A stretch of DNA of 64,000 nucleotides from Deltaproteobacteria bacterium (GTDB lineage: Bacteria > Desulfobacterota > Desulfomonilia > UBA1062): positions 93,599 through 157,598 of the forward strand of contig JAGOOG010000005.1 in the NCBI GenBank assembly GCA_017992605.1, read 5' to 3'. Below the pieces are notes generated by a model. The model was not told where the DNA came from. It did no database searches and saw only the letters and a list, made by a program, of their open reading frames with translations. How positions within the stretch are numbered: position 1 is the first letter of the stretch; the number at the start of each line of letters is the position of its first letter. Below, one piece after another: positions 1 to 8,576 of the stretch. The position numbers and the translations under genes are program-made.

Positions 1-4
1 CCCC

Positions 5-655
5 GTGCTGACGGTCCTGCTGGTCCTGGCATCCGTGACGACGGCTATGGCGAGAAACACAGGGTATGGGAGAGACCGGCATGGGCGCGACTACCGGCCC
101 GCTGAAACCTACCACGACAGCTACGTGACCCTCAAGCTGGGGGTTTTCATGCCGGACGACGACACCGATTTCCTCGACACCGGCATATCCATCGGGGGCG
201 CCCTCGGCCACAACCTCAACAGGAACTTCGCCCTGGAGGTCGGGCTCGACTACACCGTCGCCGACCTCGATGAGACCTACGACTACTACGACGAGGCGGT
301 CGACGAGTACGATGAGTCGTATGTCTCCACCCTCGGCATACCGGTCACCGCCCGGTTCATCGTGCCCCTCTCGGATCGTGCGGAGCTCTTCGCCGGTGCG
401 GGCGTGGGCGTGTACTTCACCGAAGTGGAGATCGAGAGCAGGTACTACGACGGGTACCCGTACTCGGACAACGACCGCGACACCCGCCTCGGCTTCCACG
501 CGCTCGTGGGCGCGGACGTGGAGCTGATGAACAATGCGGCCGTCACCATGGAGCTGAAGTACACCGAGCTCGACCGGGACTCCGACGACGACTCCGGTGG
601 CGACTTCGAATTCGGCGGGACAACGGCATCCCTCGGGATCAAGCTCAGGTTCTGA
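5..655 (+). CDS. Outer-membrane beta-barrel protein, possibly 5'-partial
   Basis: The protein looks like a small outer-membrane barrel of the OmpW/OMP_b-brl type. It alternates short amphipathic strands with acidic loops rich in Asp and Tyr (about residues 85-105 and 140-165) and ends in Leu-Arg-Phe, the aromatic C-terminus expected of BAM substrates. The only start visible is a GTG four bases into the window. The hydrophobic stretch after it is short for a signal peptide, so the true start may lie upstream of the window. No ligand or pore function can be read from the sequence. It is convergent with the Omp85-like gene on the other strand. Confidence 0.7.
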   Translation: MLTVLLVLASVTTAMARNTGYGRDRHGRDYRPAETYHDSYVTLKLGVFMPDDDTDFLDTGISIGGALGHNLNRNFALEVGLDYTVADLDETYDYYDEAVDEYDESYVSTLGIPVTARFIVPLSDRAELFAGAGVGVYFTEVEIESRYYDGYPYSDNDRDTRLGFHALVGADVELMNNAAVTMELKYTELDRDSDDDSGGDFEFGGTTASLGIKLRF

Positions 656-677
656 GGATCGGTCGAGGACGCGAGAA

Positions 678-698
678 GGGAACCTGTTGCTCGTTCCC
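678..698. terminator. Weak hairpin between convergent genes
   Basis: GGGAAC pairs with GTTCCC across a 9-base loop in the 65-bp gap between two convergent genes. There is no U-tract on either strand, so a role as a bidirectional terminator is only suggested by position. Confidence 0.3.
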
Positions 699-720
699 CG
701 TGCGGGCTTGAGCTCCCTGC

Positions 721-2028
721 CTAGAACGGGTGGCCTATGAAGAGCTGAACGAGGGAATCCTCCCTCGATACACCCAGATCCGCCCGCACGATGATCGCGT
801 TCACCATGGCCCTCGCGCCGGAGCCCAGGCACCACTTCATGTCCTCGTGGAGGGTGTGGACCTTCCACTCCGGGGCCACCCTCCCGAGTTCGCCGAAACC
901 CACGAGCTGGAACCAGTCCACCTTGAGCCTGCCGCCTAAGGTGACATCCTCCAGGGGATTCCAGGGCAGGGTGTGGCGGTATTCCACGCCGTAGGAGAGG
1001 GCGGCCTGGTCGTTGAACCGGGTGGCCGGAAACCCCCGGAGCCTCCAGAGCCCTCCCAGGTTCCCCCCCTTGTATGCCGGGGGCCTGTGGCAGGTCGTGG
1101 CCTTGCCGCCGTCTTCGGGGCTGTCCCAGGTCAGGCAGTTCACGGTCCAGACGTTGAAGGCGAGGACCCGCTGGCGTGCGTGTTCCGATTCCCCGAGGGA
1201 GACGTACCTGTGGAGATCCGCGCCGATGACGGTCCAGGGAGCGGAGCTGCCGAAGGCCCCCCAGTCGCGGGAGAGAAAGACATTCTGGTAGCTCCCCTCG
1301 GAGGGATTGGGCCAGTAGTCCGTGTTGTCATAGGTCAGTCCCAGGTCGAAACCGGCGGTCTTCTGGGTGATGTCCTGGTCCAGCTCGTCCTCGGTGTCCC
1401 TGTTCCGGTAGAAGGGATTGACCTCGATAAACGTCCTGCCGTTCTTCAGGGGGTTCCACGACCGGGGGGCTCCTTCATCGGGGACCGGGACGCCGCAGTC
1501 GAGTTTCACCCGTGGTGAGAGGACTTCCGCACCGTCGCCCAGGGGCAGGAGGAACCTCATCCTGCACTCGATCCAGAAGTCGGTGCCGTCCGCCTCCAGG
1601 TAGTTGTCATCGCTCGAGTCGTTGCCTGCCGCACGTTCGTTGGGAAATGCGGGGTTGCTCAGCACATAGGACCTCACCGACCTGAACGTGTTCTGGCAGA
1701 CCTGGGGCTCGACGATGAGGCGGGGCATGAACGGGACACGGCAGTTCCTCACCATGAGGAATGCCATGTGCGTGTTCTGGGAGTCCGCCATGGCGGAGCC
1801 CACGATGAGCATCCGGGGCTGGACGTACCCCTGGGCGATGGCCGCGACCCCGGCGCCGGGCCCGATGGACTCGTTGTAGTAGGGGAAGGGTACCACGAGG
1901 AGGCGCCGTGCCGCCGGCTCCACCTCGGGGGGGTCGTACTTCGCGATCTTCTCCCTGGCCCGGGCAGGACCGGGGAAAATCATGACAAGGGCAAGCATGA
2001 AGACCGCAAGGAACCTGATACCGGTCAC
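721..2028 (-). CDS. Omp85/BamA-superfamily outer-membrane barrel (surface antigen D15-like)
   Basis: The 435-residue protein has a clear signal peptide (about residues 1-24, cleaved after Ala-Arg-Ala) and a long barrel-like region ending in Gly-His-Pro-Phe. Segments such as the stretch around YDNTDYWPNPSEGSYQNVF and the late LRGFPATRFNDQAALSYGVE resemble the barrel of Omp85-family proteins, where an R-G-F motif lies in a conserved loop. Little room is left for POTRA domains, so this is a barrel-only member rather than BamA. It is the last gene of the leftward run, seven bases after the small periplasmic protein, so the two are probably co-translated. Substrate and role are unknown. Confidence 0.7.
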   Translation of the reverse strand: MTGIRFLAVFMLALVMIFPGPARAREKIAKYDPPEVEPAARRLLVVPFPYYNESIGPGAGVAAIAQGYVQPRMLIVGSAMADSQNTHMAFLMVRNCRVPFMPRLIVEPQVCQNTFRSVRSYVLSNPAFPNERAAGNDSSDDNYLEADGTDFWIECRMRFLLPLGDGAEVLSPRVKLDCGVPVPDEGAPRSWNPLKNGRTFIEVNPFYRNRDTEDELDQDITQKTAGFDLGLTYDNTDYWPNPSEGSYQNVFLSRDWGAFGSSAPWTVIGADLHRYVSLGESEHARQRVLAFNVWTVNCLTWDSPEDGGKATTCHRPPAYKGGNLGGLWRLRGFPATRFNDQAALSYGVEYRHTLPWNPLEDVTLGGRLKVDWFQLVGFGELGRVAPEWKVHTLHEDMKWCLGSGARAMVNAIIVRADLGVSREDSLVQLFIGHPF

Positions 2029-2035
2029 CGGATCC

Positions 2036-2560
2036 CTACTTGATGAGCGGCAGCTTGGAGTCGATCTGCAGCTCGACCATCTTGTTGACCACGGCGTCTA
2101 TCTGGAAAAACCTCGCCGCCACCCTGGCGGACAGGGCGCGCTCCATCTTCTGCGCATACTCCTTCCTGAGCTTGATCTTCTCGGTCTGGTTGGCCAGGGT
2201 CCGGTCCATGATGTCCTTGGCCGTCTCGTCCGTCATGTTCTCGTAGTGCTTCGCATACTCCATGACGATGTCAACGCCCCTGTCGGTGAGCTTCGAGAAA
2301 TCGTGCTCGTAATCGTTGTAGATGGGCCAGAAGACCTTTTCCTGGGCCTCGTCGAGCCCCATGGACTGGGAGAGGATCTGCTTTTTCTGCGTCCTGAGGT
2401 TGGTCCTCATGAGCTCGATGTAGGTCTTCATGCTCATGCTCTGCCCGTCCGGGAGCACGACCTGCCCCTGCTCGGGATCAGCCTGCTCCTGGGCGAAGGC
2501 AAAAACGCCGACGAAGAGCATCCACATCACGATACCAATGCCTGTGCCGAGTCTGACCAT
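2036..2560 (-). CDS. Small helical periplasmic protein, CpxP/Spy-like in appearance
   Basis: After a signal peptide (about residues 1-23, ending Ala-Phe-Ala) the 174-residue product is highly charged and almost entirely helical, with many Lys, Glu and Gln. This look resembles Spy/CpxP-type periplasmic chaperones, but no LTxxQ motif is seen, so the family is not assigned. The start was placed at the ATG preceded by AAGGAGAACGGT. An upstream ATG in frame would add 19 polar residues ahead of the signal peptide and overlap the HD-GYP gene. It lies between the HD-GYP gene and the Omp85-like barrel, which suggests a periplasmic accessory to that barrel. Confidence 0.6.
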   Translation of the reverse strand: MVRLGTGIGIVMWMLFVGVFAFAQEQADPEQGQVVLPDGQSMSMKTYIELMRTNLRTQKKQILSQSMGLDEAQEKVFWPIYNDYEHDFSKLTDRGVDIVMEYAKHYENMTDETAKDIMDRTLANQTEKIKLRKEYAQKMERALSARVAARFFQIDAVVNKMVELQIDSKLPLIK

Positions 2561-2589
2561 ACCGTTCTCCTTTTTATTTATGGCATTCA

Positions 2590-3939
2590 CTACGCTGTCC
2601 TCTTGCACGGTCTCCACCCTCGACCCCTCGGGTCCTTATCCACGAAGTAGCGTCGCCCCCTCTCCCTCAGGTCATGCCGGGGCCTGGCATCGTCCCTGGC
2701 CACGTAGGCCTCGTAGAGCGACGGCGCGATCTTCACGAAGGCATCCAGGACCCCGGGATCGAAGTGGGTGCCTCTCCCTCGAGCGAGTATCGCCATGGTC
2801 TCTCCGAAACCCAGGGCCTCCTTGTAGGGGCGCTTCGAGGTCAGCGCATCGAAGACGTCCGCCACTGCAAAGACGCGGGCCACCTTCGGGATGTCGCTGC
2901 CCCTGCGGCCTTCGAGGTACCCGGACCCGTCATAGCGCTCGTGGTGGCCGACCACCACCGGGGCGGCATCGCTCAGCCACGAGGAGCGGCCCACGATGTC
3001 ACGCCCGTGCCGGACGTGCTGCTTCATCTCCTCGAACTCCTCCTCCGTGAGGTTGCCGGGCTTGAGCAGGATGCTGTCCCTGATGCCGATCTTGCCCACA
3101 TCGTGGAGGAACGCACCCTTGATGAGCGCGCGCATCTCGTCGTCGGAGAGGCCCGTCTCCTGACCGAGACGGATGGCATAGATGGTGACCCGGTAGTTGT
3201 GGATGTCCGTGTCGCTGTCCCTCTTGGCTATGGCGCTGCCGAGCACGTTGAGGATCTCCATGTTGGCGTGCAGGAGGTCGTCGGTGAGACCCGAGACCCT
3301 CCTCAGGAGGCGGGTGATCACCGGGTAGAGCAGCAGGGCGGTGAGCAGCACGATGAGCGCCGCGACGAGCGCGACCACGGCCGCCTGGAGGCGCGCCCGT
3401 GCCAGGACCGCGGGGCTGACGGCGTACACCCCCTCCGCGTAGCCCACGTGCTCACCACGGCTGTTCTCGAGGGCGCTGGCCAGATGGATGATGGCGGAGC
3501 CGTCCACCCGCGAGACCTTCTCCCAGGTCCCGCGTTCCTGCAGCGCTGAACGGTCCATGCCGGCGGCCACGCATGCCTTTGCGGCGCCGAAGTGTTCATA
3601 GGACGGGTCGCTGGCCGCTGCCGCCTCGGCATAGTCCGTGTCGAGAATGCGCACCAGCACGAAGTGCCCCCCCGGCGGCCGTGCCTTGACGGACAGGGGT
3701 TTCTCCAGGGTGCGCCGTATCCGGTCGTGATCGCCGAGGCCCGGTGCGTCGAGGTCCTCCATGATGGCCCAGCGCAGGCGTTGCGCCGCAGCGGCGGCCT
3801 GGTTCTTCACGACCGCGTCGATGTTCCTCATCTCCACCCACAGGACAAGGGCCATGACGACCGCGGCGATGCAGAGCGCCGCGAAGACGAGGCGGACGAC
3901 GAGGGTGCGGTGGATCGAGGGTCTCTGTGCCATGCTCAC
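2590..3939 (-). CDS. Membrane-anchored HD-GYP domain protein, predicted cyclic-di-GMP phosphodiesterase
   Basis: The protein has a transmembrane helix near residues 12-34, an extracytoplasmic sensor region to about residue 180, a second helix near 185-208 and a C-terminal HD-GYP domain. The metal-binding HD pair lies in HDVGKIGI near residue 279, followed by the helix-HH-E pattern HHERYDGSGY near residue 335. HD-GYP proteins hydrolyse cyclic-di-GMP. Here the signature Pro of GYP is Leu (GYL), although the HD and downstream D-x-x-D-A-L-T-S-x-R-P-Y-K motifs are intact, so activity is likely but not certain. Start is GTG; an ATG six bases further in is equally possible. It follows the efflux genes by 40 bases, probably in the same transcript. 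Confidence 0.88.
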   Translation of the reverse strand: MSMAQRPSIHRTLVVRLVFAALCIAAVVMALVLWVEMRNIDAVVKNQAAAAAQRLRWAIMEDLDAPGLGDHDRIRRTLEKPLSVKARPPGGHFVLVRILDTDYAEAAAASDPSYEHFGAAKACVAAGMDRSALQERGTWEKVSRVDGSAIIHLASALENSRGEHVGYAEGVYAVSPAVLARARLQAAVVALVAALIVLLTALLLYPVITRLLRRVSGLTDDLLHANMEILNVLGSAIAKRDSDTDIHNYRVTIYAIRLGQETGLSDDEMRALIKGAFLHDVGKIGIRDSILLKPGNLTEEEFEEMKQHVRHGRDIVGRSSWLSDAAPVVVGHHERYDGSGYLEGRRGSDIPKVARVFAVADVFDALTSKRPYKEALGFGETMAILARGRGTHFDPGVLDAFVKIAPSLYEAYVARDDARPRHDLRERGRRYFVDKDPRGRGWRPCKRTA

Positions 3940-3979
3940 CCCTGCGTGCCGTTTTCGGGAACAACGGCGACGTGTCGGC

Positions 3980-5425
3980 TCAGTCGGGCCCCTTTCGGCC
4001 GTCGCGCCCGTCCTGGTCGACCATGAGCCTGTCCGCCCGGTCCACCCACCCCCCGCCCATGGACTTGTAGAGGTTCACGAGGTCCATGAAGAGCATGGCC
4101 TGGGTCCGGGAGTGGGAAAGCTCGGCCTCGAACAGACTGCTCTCCGCATCGAGCACCTCGATGTAGCTCGTGTACCCGTTGTCGAACCGCGTCCTGGCGA
4201 TGTGCGCATAATCCCTCAGCGCGTCGACCTGCATCTTCTGGGCCTCGAGCTGCGCCCGGGAAAACTTCTGGCTCATGAGCGAGTCGTTCACCTCGCGGAA
4301 GGCGTTCTGAACGGACTTCAGGTAGGCGAGAAGGACCTCCTGCCGCACGGCCTCGGCCACCCTGTTCTGCCCCCTGATGGCGCCTCCCTCGAAGATCGGG
4401 GCCGTGATGCCTCCCCCCCAGCTCCAGACGCGCGCGGGCGTCTTGAGGAGGTCGGACAGGTGGGTACTGGACCACCCGTAGGCCCCGGTGAGCGAGATGC
4501 TCGGGAAGTACAGGGACCTGGCCTCGCCGATGCGTGCATTGGCCGCGACGAGACTCTGCTCGGCCTGACGGATGTCGGGCCTGCGCTCCAGGAGATCGGA
4601 GGGCAGGCCCTGCGGGACGGGCGGGAGCGCGAGCCCGTCGATGGTCTTCCCCCTGGCTATGGGGCCGGGGTTCCTCCCGAGGAGAAAGGACAGCGCGTTC
4701 TCCTGCTGGGCTATGAGCTTCTCGATGGCGGGTATCCTCGTCAGGGTCAGCGCGTACTGGGACTTGACCTGGCTTATCTCCAGGTCCGAGACGACCCCGC
4801 CCTTCGAACGGACCTCGAAGAGGTCGACGGTCTTCTTCGTGTTCTCGGCCGTGCGCCTCGCTATGAGGAGCTGGTTGTCCAGGTCGAGGAGATTGACGTA
4901 CCCCGTGGCCACCGACGCGCAGAGGGAGAGGATCACCCCTCTCCTCGTCTCCTCGGCGGCCAGGAGGTCCGCCAGCGCGGCCTCGTCGGCCCTGCGGTAC
5001 CTGCCCCAGATGTCGAGCTCCCACGAGGCACCGAAGCCGGCCTGGTACTGGTGGAAGGGGTTGGCAACGACCGACGAGAGCCGGCTGGAGCCGTGCTCGG
5101 AGATGCGGCTCTTGCCGGCCTGGTACGAGGCATCCACCGAGGGGAGGAGGTCGGCGCGGGTCACCATGAGGCGGCCCTCGTACTCGCTCACCCGGGCAGC
5201 CGCGATCCCGAGGTCCCTGTTCTCGTTGAGCGCGGCCGCTATGAGTCCGTCGAGCGCCGGGTCGCCGAACCGCCCCCACCACAGGGTGTCGGCCACATCC
5301 TGGGCGTCTTGTGCCTCGACCCTCCATGCCGGGGGGGCCTCCACGTCGGGCCTTCTGTAGTCGGGGCCCAGGGCGCACCCGGCACAGATCACGGCAACGA
5401 CCGGCACGAGCAGGAGCTTACGCAT
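3980..5425 (-). CDS. Outer-membrane factor lipoprotein of RND efflux (NodT/OprM family)
   Basis: This is the TolC-like outer-membrane channel of the tripartite pump. The 481-residue protein has a lipoprotein signal with Cys17 in an I-C-A-G-C lipobox, then the family opening ALGPDYRRP. Two OEP repeats follow with the typical helical-barrel patterns, including LLERRPDIRQAEQSLVAANA near residue 285. The ATG is preceded by an excellent AAGGAGGT ribosome-binding site inside the pump gene and overlaps the pump stop by eight bases, which implies translational coupling. Length is normal for the family. Confidence 0.95.
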   Translation of the reverse strand: MRKLLLVPVVAVICAGCALGPDYRRPDVEAPPAWRVEAQDAQDVADTLWWGRFGDPALDGLIAAALNENRDLGIAAARVSEYEGRLMVTRADLLPSVDASYQAGKSRISEHGSSRLSSVVANPFHQYQAGFGASWELDIWGRYRRADEAALADLLAAEETRRGVILSLCASVATGYVNLLDLDNQLLIARRTAENTKKTVDLFEVRSKGGVVSDLEISQVKSQYALTLTRIPAIEKLIAQQENALSFLLGRNPGPIARGKTIDGLALPPVPQGLPSDLLERRPDIRQAEQSLVAANARIGEARSLYFPSISLTGAYGWSSTHLSDLLKTPARVWSWGGGITAPIFEGGAIRGQNRVAEAVRQEVLLAYLKSVQNAFREVNDSLMSQKFSRAQLEAQKMQVDALRDYAHIARTRFDNGYTSYIEVLDAESSLFEAELSHSRTQAMLFMDLVNLYKSMGGGWVDRADRLMVDQDGRDGRKGPD

Positions 5426-8400
5426 GGGGGCTTACCTCCTTGTTCTCGGAAGGGCGGTCCCCCTCGTGGCGGTGGGCGAGCCGCTGGATCACGGTGAAGA
5501 AGACCGGGATGAGGAAGATGGCGATGCCCGTGGCGGCCAGCATGCCGCCGATGACCGCAATGCCCATGACCCTCCGGGCGATGGCGCCCGCCCCCATGGC
5601 GGCGGCGAGCGGCACGCAGCCCAGGATGAAGGCGAAGCTCGTCATGAGGATGGGCCTCAGGCGCAGCCGGGCGCCTGCCAGGGCCGCCTCGGCGACGGGT
5701 CTGCCCTTGTCGTACTCCATCTTGGCGAATTCCACGATGAGGATGGCGTTCTTGGCGGCCAGGCCGATGAGCATGACGAGCCCGATCTGGGCATAGATGT
5801 TGTTCTCCTGCCTGAGCACCCACAGGGCCCCGTACGCGCCCATGACGGCGACGGGCGTGCCGAGGAGCACGGCCAGGGGCAGGGCCCAGCTCTCGTACTG
5901 GGCCGCCAGGATGAGGAACACGCACAGCAGGGAGAAGCCGAAGATCACGAAGGGCGAGACGCCCTCGGCGGCCGTCTTCTCCTGGTAGCTCATGCCGAGG
6001 TAGTCGTATCCCATCTCCCGGGGCATGGTCTGGCTGAAGACCTCTTCCAGGGCCGCCATGGCCTGGAGCGTGGTGTACCCGGAGGCCGCGGTGGCGTTGA
6101 ACTGGGCGCTGCGGTACTGGTTGTAGCGTATGGTGAACTCCGGGCCGGCGATGGACCGCACCGAGGTGAGCGCCGACAGGGGCACCATGTCGCCCTGGGC
6201 GTTGCGCACCGAGAACAGGGCCAGCTTGTCCGGGCTGGTCCGGAACTCGCCCTCGGCCTGGAGGAAGATCTGCCACTGGCGGCCGAAGCGGTTGAAGTAG
6301 TTCACGAACACCCCTCCCATGAAGCACTGGAGCGTCTTGTAGACGTCAGAGACGTTCACCCCCTGCGTGAGGACCTTGTCCCGGTCGACGTCCACGAAGA
6401 CCTGCGGCACGGATGCCTTGTAGGTGGTGGTGACGTTCGCGATCTCCGGCCTCTTCTTGGCCGCCTCCAGGAACCTGTCCACGTTCGCGGTGAGGAAGGG
6501 GATGTCCTTGCCGGCCCGGTCCTCCAGGATGAAGGTGATGCCGCCCGAGGTGCCGATGCCGGGTATGGCCGGCGGCGAGAAGGCCATGCCCAGGGCCTCG
6601 GACATGCCCAGAAGCTCAAGCGTGATCCTGCCCTTGATGAACCGGTACCACTCCTCGATCCTCTTCCGCTCGGACCAGTCCTTGAGCGTGACGAAGAAGA
6701 AGGCGCTGTACGTGTTCGCCACCCCGCTCACCAGGTTGTACCCCGCCACCGCGGTGCAGTACTCCACGCCCGGGGTCTTCAGGATGAGGTCCTCGGCCTT
6801 CTTCATGGCCGCGTCGGTGCGCTGGAGCGAGGCCGCGTCCGGCAGCTGCATGGCCGCATACACGTAGCCCTGGTCCTCCTCGGGCAGGAAGGTGGCGGGC
6901 AGGCGCATGCCCAGGAGACCCGCCAGCACGACCATGGCCGCGAGCAGGCCCAGGCTCAGCACCGTCTTGCGGACGAGCGAGCCGCACACGCCCACGTACC
7001 GGTCCGTGGCCCTGCCGAAGACGGCGTTGAACCAGGCGAAGAACCTGCCCAGCGGCCCCCGGGCCTCCTTCTTCGGCCTCAGGAGGAGGGACGCCAGGGC
7101 CGGCGAGAGGGACAGCGCGTTGAAGGCCGAGATGATGACCGATACCGCGATGGTCACGGCGAACTGCTGGTAGAGCCTGCCCGTGATGCCCGGGATGAAG
7201 GCCGTGGGGATGAACACGGCGGCCAGGATGAGCGCTATGGCCACCACGGGCCCGGACACCTCCTCCATGGCCTTCAGCGTGGCGTCCCTGGGCTTCATGC
7301 CGTTCTCGATGTGGTGCTCCACCGCCTCGACCACCACGATGGCGTCGTCCACCACGAGCCCGATGGCGAGCACGAGCCCGAAGAGCGAGAGCGTGTTGAT
7401 GGAGAAGCCGAACAGCGGGAAGAACATGAAGGTGCCCACCAGGGAGACCGGCACGGCCAGCAGCGGTATGAGCGTGGCGCGCCACCCCTGGAGGAAGACG
7501 AAGACCACGACGATGACGAGCGCCAGGGCGATCCACAGCGTGACGAAGATCTCGTGGATGCCCTCGGTGACCGCCAGGGTGGTGTCCAGGGCCACCGCGT
7601 AGTCGAGGTCGGCCGGGAAGTGCTGCTTGAGCTGTGCCATGAGTTCCTTGGCGCCGTCGGCGGCCTCGATGGCGTTGGACCCCGGCATCTGGTAGACCGC
7701 CAGGACCGCCGAGGGCTTGCCGTTCAGGCGGCTCATCATGCTGTACGTCTGGGCGCCCAGCTCGACCCTGGCCACGTCGCTGAGGCGGACCATGGACCCG
7801 TCGGGGTTCGCCCGGATCACGATGTTCGCGAACTCCCCCTCGCTCTCGAGCCTGCCCTGCGCCCTGACCGCGTAGGTGAAGTCCTGGCCCCGGGGCACCG
7901 GCTCGGCGCCGATCTTTCCCGCGGGATTCACCGTGTTCTGGGCATTGACCGCGTTCACCACCTCGGGGACCGTGATGTTGAGCTTGGCGAGGCGGTCGGG
8001 GTCGATCCACAGGCGCATGGCGTAGCGGCCCGCGCCGAAGACCGTGACGCTCGCGATGCCCTTGACCCGTGTCATCTGGTCGTTGATGTTGATGTAGGCG
8101 TAGTTGGCCAGGAACACGTTGTCGTAGGTCCCCCCGGGGGAGTACAGGGCGAAGACGACCAGCGGCGCCGAGAGCGACTTCTGGACCGTGACCCCGTAGT
8201 TGCGGACGTCCGCGGGCAGCTGGGACTCGGCCTGGCTCTGGCGCATCTGGGTGAGGACCTGGTCGGTGTTGGCGTCGGTCCTGATGTCGAAGTTGGCCGT
8301 GATGGTGCAGTCGCCGTTGTTCGTGTTGACCGAGTACATGTAGTTCAGGTTGTCGACGCCCGAGAGCTGCTGCTCGATGGGCGTTGCCACTGACTGCTCC

Positions 8401-8570
8401 ACGGTCAGGGCGTCGGCGCCCGTGTAGCTGGCGGTGATCCTGATCTCGGGCGGCACGATGTTCGGGAACTGGGCGATGGGCAGGCCGGACATCGATACCA
8501 GGCCGACGATGACCATGAGGATGGCGATGACCATGGCCACGATGGGGCGGTTGATGAAGAACCGCGACAT
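5418..8570 (-). CDS. RND inner-membrane efflux pump, HAE1/AcrB family
   Basis: The 1050-residue proton-driven transporter has the AcrB layout: an N-terminal transmembrane helix starting MSRFFINRPIVAMVIAI, two large periplasmic loops and two six-helix bundles. The proton-relay pair Asp-Asp is present in LVVDDAIVVVEAVEHH near residue 407, and the matching second-half motif with the essential Lys appears as GLAAKNAILIVEFA near residue 945. It exports hydrophobic drugs, bile salts or solvents in known homologues; the substrate here cannot be inferred. It lies six bases after the adaptor gene and overlaps the outer-membrane factor. Confidence 0.97.
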   Translation of the reverse strand: MSRFFINRPIVAMVIAILMVIVGLVSMSGLPIAQFPNIVPPEIRITASYTGADALTVEQSVATPIEQQLSGVDNLNYMYSVNTNNGDCTITANFDIRTDANTDQVLTQMRQSQAESQLPADVRNYGVTVQKSLSAPLVVFALYSPGGTYDNVFLANYAYININDQMTRVKGIASVTVFGAGRYAMRLWIDPDRLAKLNITVPEVVNAVNAQNTVNPAGKIGAEPVPRGQDFTYAVRAQGRLESEGEFANIVIRANPDGSMVRLSDVARVELGAQTYSMMSRLNGKPSAVLAVYQMPGSNAIEAADGAKELMAQLKQHFPADLDYAVALDTTLAVTEGIHEIFVTLWIALALVIVVVFVFLQGWRATLIPLLAVPVSLVGTFMFFPLFGFSINTLSLFGLVLAIGLVVDDAIVVVEAVEHHIENGMKPRDATLKAMEEVSGPVVAIALILAAVFIPTAFIPGITGRLYQQFAVTIAVSVIISAFNALSLSPALASLLLRPKKEARGPLGRFFAWFNAVFGRATDRYVGVCGSLVRKTVLSLGLLAAMVVLAGLLGMRLPATFLPEEDQGYVYAAMQLPDAASLQRTDAAMKKAEDLILKTPGVEYCTAVAGYNLVSGVANTYSAFFFVTLKDWSERKRIEEWYRFIKGRITLELLGMSEALGMAFSPPAIPGIGTSGGITFILEDRAGKDIPFLTANVDRFLEAAKKRPEIANVTTTYKASVPQVFVDVDRDKVLTQGVNVSDVYKTLQCFMGGVFVNYFNRFGRQWQIFLQAEGEFRTSPDKLALFSVRNAQGDMVPLSALTSVRSIAGPEFTIRYNQYRSAQFNATAASGYTTLQAMAALEEVFSQTMPREMGYDYLGMSYQEKTAAEGVSPFVIFGFSLLCVFLILAAQYESWALPLAVLLGTPVAVMGAYGALWVLRQENNIYAQIGLVMLIGLAAKNAILIVEFAKMEYDKGRPVAEAALAGARLRLRPILMTSFAFILGCVPLAAAMGAGAIARRVMGIAVIGGMLAATGIAIFLIPVFFTVIQRLAHRHEGDRPSENKEVSPHA

Positions 8571-8576
8571 GGCGGC

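Noticed and set aside
3936..5378. A long ORF parallel to the outer-membrane factor gene
   Set aside because: It is an Arg/Gly/Pro-rich shadow in another frame of GC-rich DNA. The outer-membrane factor in the correct frame has all family motifs.
5424..8393. A 989-codon plus-strand ORF opposite the RND pump
   Set aside because: His/Asp/Val-rich low-complexity translation typical of the antisense of GC-rich coding DNA; the AcrB-family gene on the other strand is unambiguous.
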